Below are positions 51,440-52,020 of a stretch of DNA of 52,020 nucleotides, in pieces. The stretch is taken from the NCBI GenBank assembly GCA_028288305.1, contig JAQBOA010000098.1, positions 1-52,020 of the forward strand, read 5' to 3'. A program made the translations under genes and the position numbers. This stretch comes from Mucilaginibacter sp. (GTDB lineage: Bacteria > Bacteroidota > Bacteroidia > Sphingobacteriales > Sphingobacteriaceae). The notes under the pieces are model-generated. The model made no database searches. It was not told the DNA's origin and was given only the letters and a program-made list of their open reading frames with translations. Numbering within the stretch: the first letter of the stretch is position 1; every line of letters begins with the position of its first letter.

Positions 51440-52020
51440 TTATGGTTTTACTTCTACTGTTGTGCCTTCTTTTAGTTCTTCGTTTGCCTGGGCTACAAGT
51501 TGGTCCCCGCCTTTTAAATCTCCGGCAATCTCTGTCTTCTCCTTAGTAGTAAATCCGGTCTTTACATCTACCCATTTTGTTTTACCGTTTTCCACCCGGA
51601 TAACAAATTTCCGTTCCTGTGTAGTTACTACTGCCTTAAAAGGAACCATGAAACCCTCTTTAGGACGACTAACAGGCAATATAATCTGGGCGAACATGCC
51701 AGGCTTGAGCAGACCATTAGCATTCGGAAATGTAAATTCCCACGTTTCGCTCCGGGTCTGCGGATCAATGGCATCCGATTTTCGCGCCAGTTTAGCTTTG
51801 AACACCTGCCCCGGGTTTGCAGAAACAGTAAAGGAAGCCACATTATCTTTTAATTTAGCTGAGTTAAAAGCTTCCGGCACTGCAACATCTACCCTTAAGG
51901 ATGAATTATCTTCAATGCTGAATAGCAGGGTTTTCCCGGCATTATCTACAAAGTCACCTTTAAATACATTGCGGGCTGTAACCACACCATTAAATGGTGA
52001 ACGGATAATAAGGTAGTCTT
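51440..52020 (-). CDS. Efflux RND periplasmic adaptor (HlyD/MFP type), C-terminal part
   Basis: The gene enters from the right edge; 193 residues are visible and no natural start is in view. The sequence reads YLIIRSPFNGVVTARNVFKGDFVDNAGKTLLFSIED (end of the lipoyl/barrel junction), then the beta-barrel domain and the membrane-proximal domain (GFMVPFKAVVTTQERKFVIRVENGKTKW, ending LKEGTTVEVKP). Such adaptors link inner-membrane pumps to TolC. It probably belongs to a metal or drug efflux set neighbouring the chromate genes. Confidence 0.88.
   Translation of the reverse strand, partial: DYLIIRSPFNGVVTARNVFKGDFVDNAGKTLLFSIEDNSSLRVDVAVPEAFNSAKLKDNVASFTVSANPGQVFKAKLARKSDAIDPQTRSETWEFTFPNANGLLKPGMFAQIILPVSRPKEGFMVPFKAVVTTQERKFVIRVENGKTKWVDVKTGFTTKEKTEIAGDLKGGDQLVAQANEELKEGTTVEVKP

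Overview
The window looks like chromosomal DNA from a Bacteroidota bacterium of the Sphingobacteriaceae, most like Mucilaginibacter or Pedobacter. This placement is inferred from several things: TAnnTTTG-type -7 promoter boxes (for example at 2674, 4053, 13271 and 37205), few Shine-Dalgarno sequences, AT-rich spacers, and typical families such as DUF3570, YciI-like, DUF1569 and SUFU proteins. Many GC-rich palindromic repeats lie between genes. There is one tRNA (Phe, GAA), no rRNA and no CRISPR array.

Layout. 1-4.6 kb: start of a YebC/PmpR gene, an SDR-type threonine dehydrogenase, asd, a LysR regulator and a secreted NTF2-like protein. 4.7-10 kb: MarC, an NlpC/P60 lipoprotein, a cupin/membrane-protein pair behind a palindrome, DUF1569 and a BamA-like barrel. 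10.2-19.6 kb: an accessory stretch (lipase maturation factor, PhyH dioxygenase with a divergent AraC regulator, GH13, outer-membrane protein, pirin, flavin disulfide reductase) bracketed by a small YdaT-like gene and its frameshifted copy 7.5 kb away. 20-27.8 kb: a detoxification-type operon on the minus strand (yceI, tautomerase pseudogene, SDR, NTF2, nitronate monooxygenase, SDR, epoxide hydrolase). It sits next to a Crp/Fnr regulator and two TGTGA-N6-TCACA-like sites, with hydrolase and GH3 gene fragments at its edges. 28-35.7 kb: tRNA-Phe, a two-gene Fe-S (Hdr-like) unit, small conserved proteins, an esterase, MtgA and a second outer-membrane paralog. 36-42 kb: rpsF-rpsR-rplI, a SUFU protein, an aldo/keto reductase, Uma2 and dnaX. 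42-52 kb: two DUF559-nuclease elements flanking a DUF3570 gene, GntP, two VOC proteins, a Bcr/CflA exporter and a chromate-resistance set (chrA, chrB C-domain, DUF1259, efflux adaptor fragment).

The strongest unusual signal is a set of paired-hairpin (REPIN-like) elements. Three different families (35924-36064, 46823-46926, 21255-21444) are short and carry no gene. A fourth family occurs twice, at 42065-42618 and 44139-44666. It has about 36-bp inverted ends that each contain a hairpin, and it carries a DUF559 (PD-(D/E)XK) nuclease gene, decayed independently in each copy. These may be remnants of a nuclease-carrying element that inserts just downstream of genes. The second signal is a run of ten A in dnaX (41381-41390). 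Slippage there in either direction would end the protein almost at once and give a gamma-like short product. The third is the Crp-family regulator, whose recognition helix matches E. coli CRP at the base-contacting residues and which lies next to two CRP-like palindromes.
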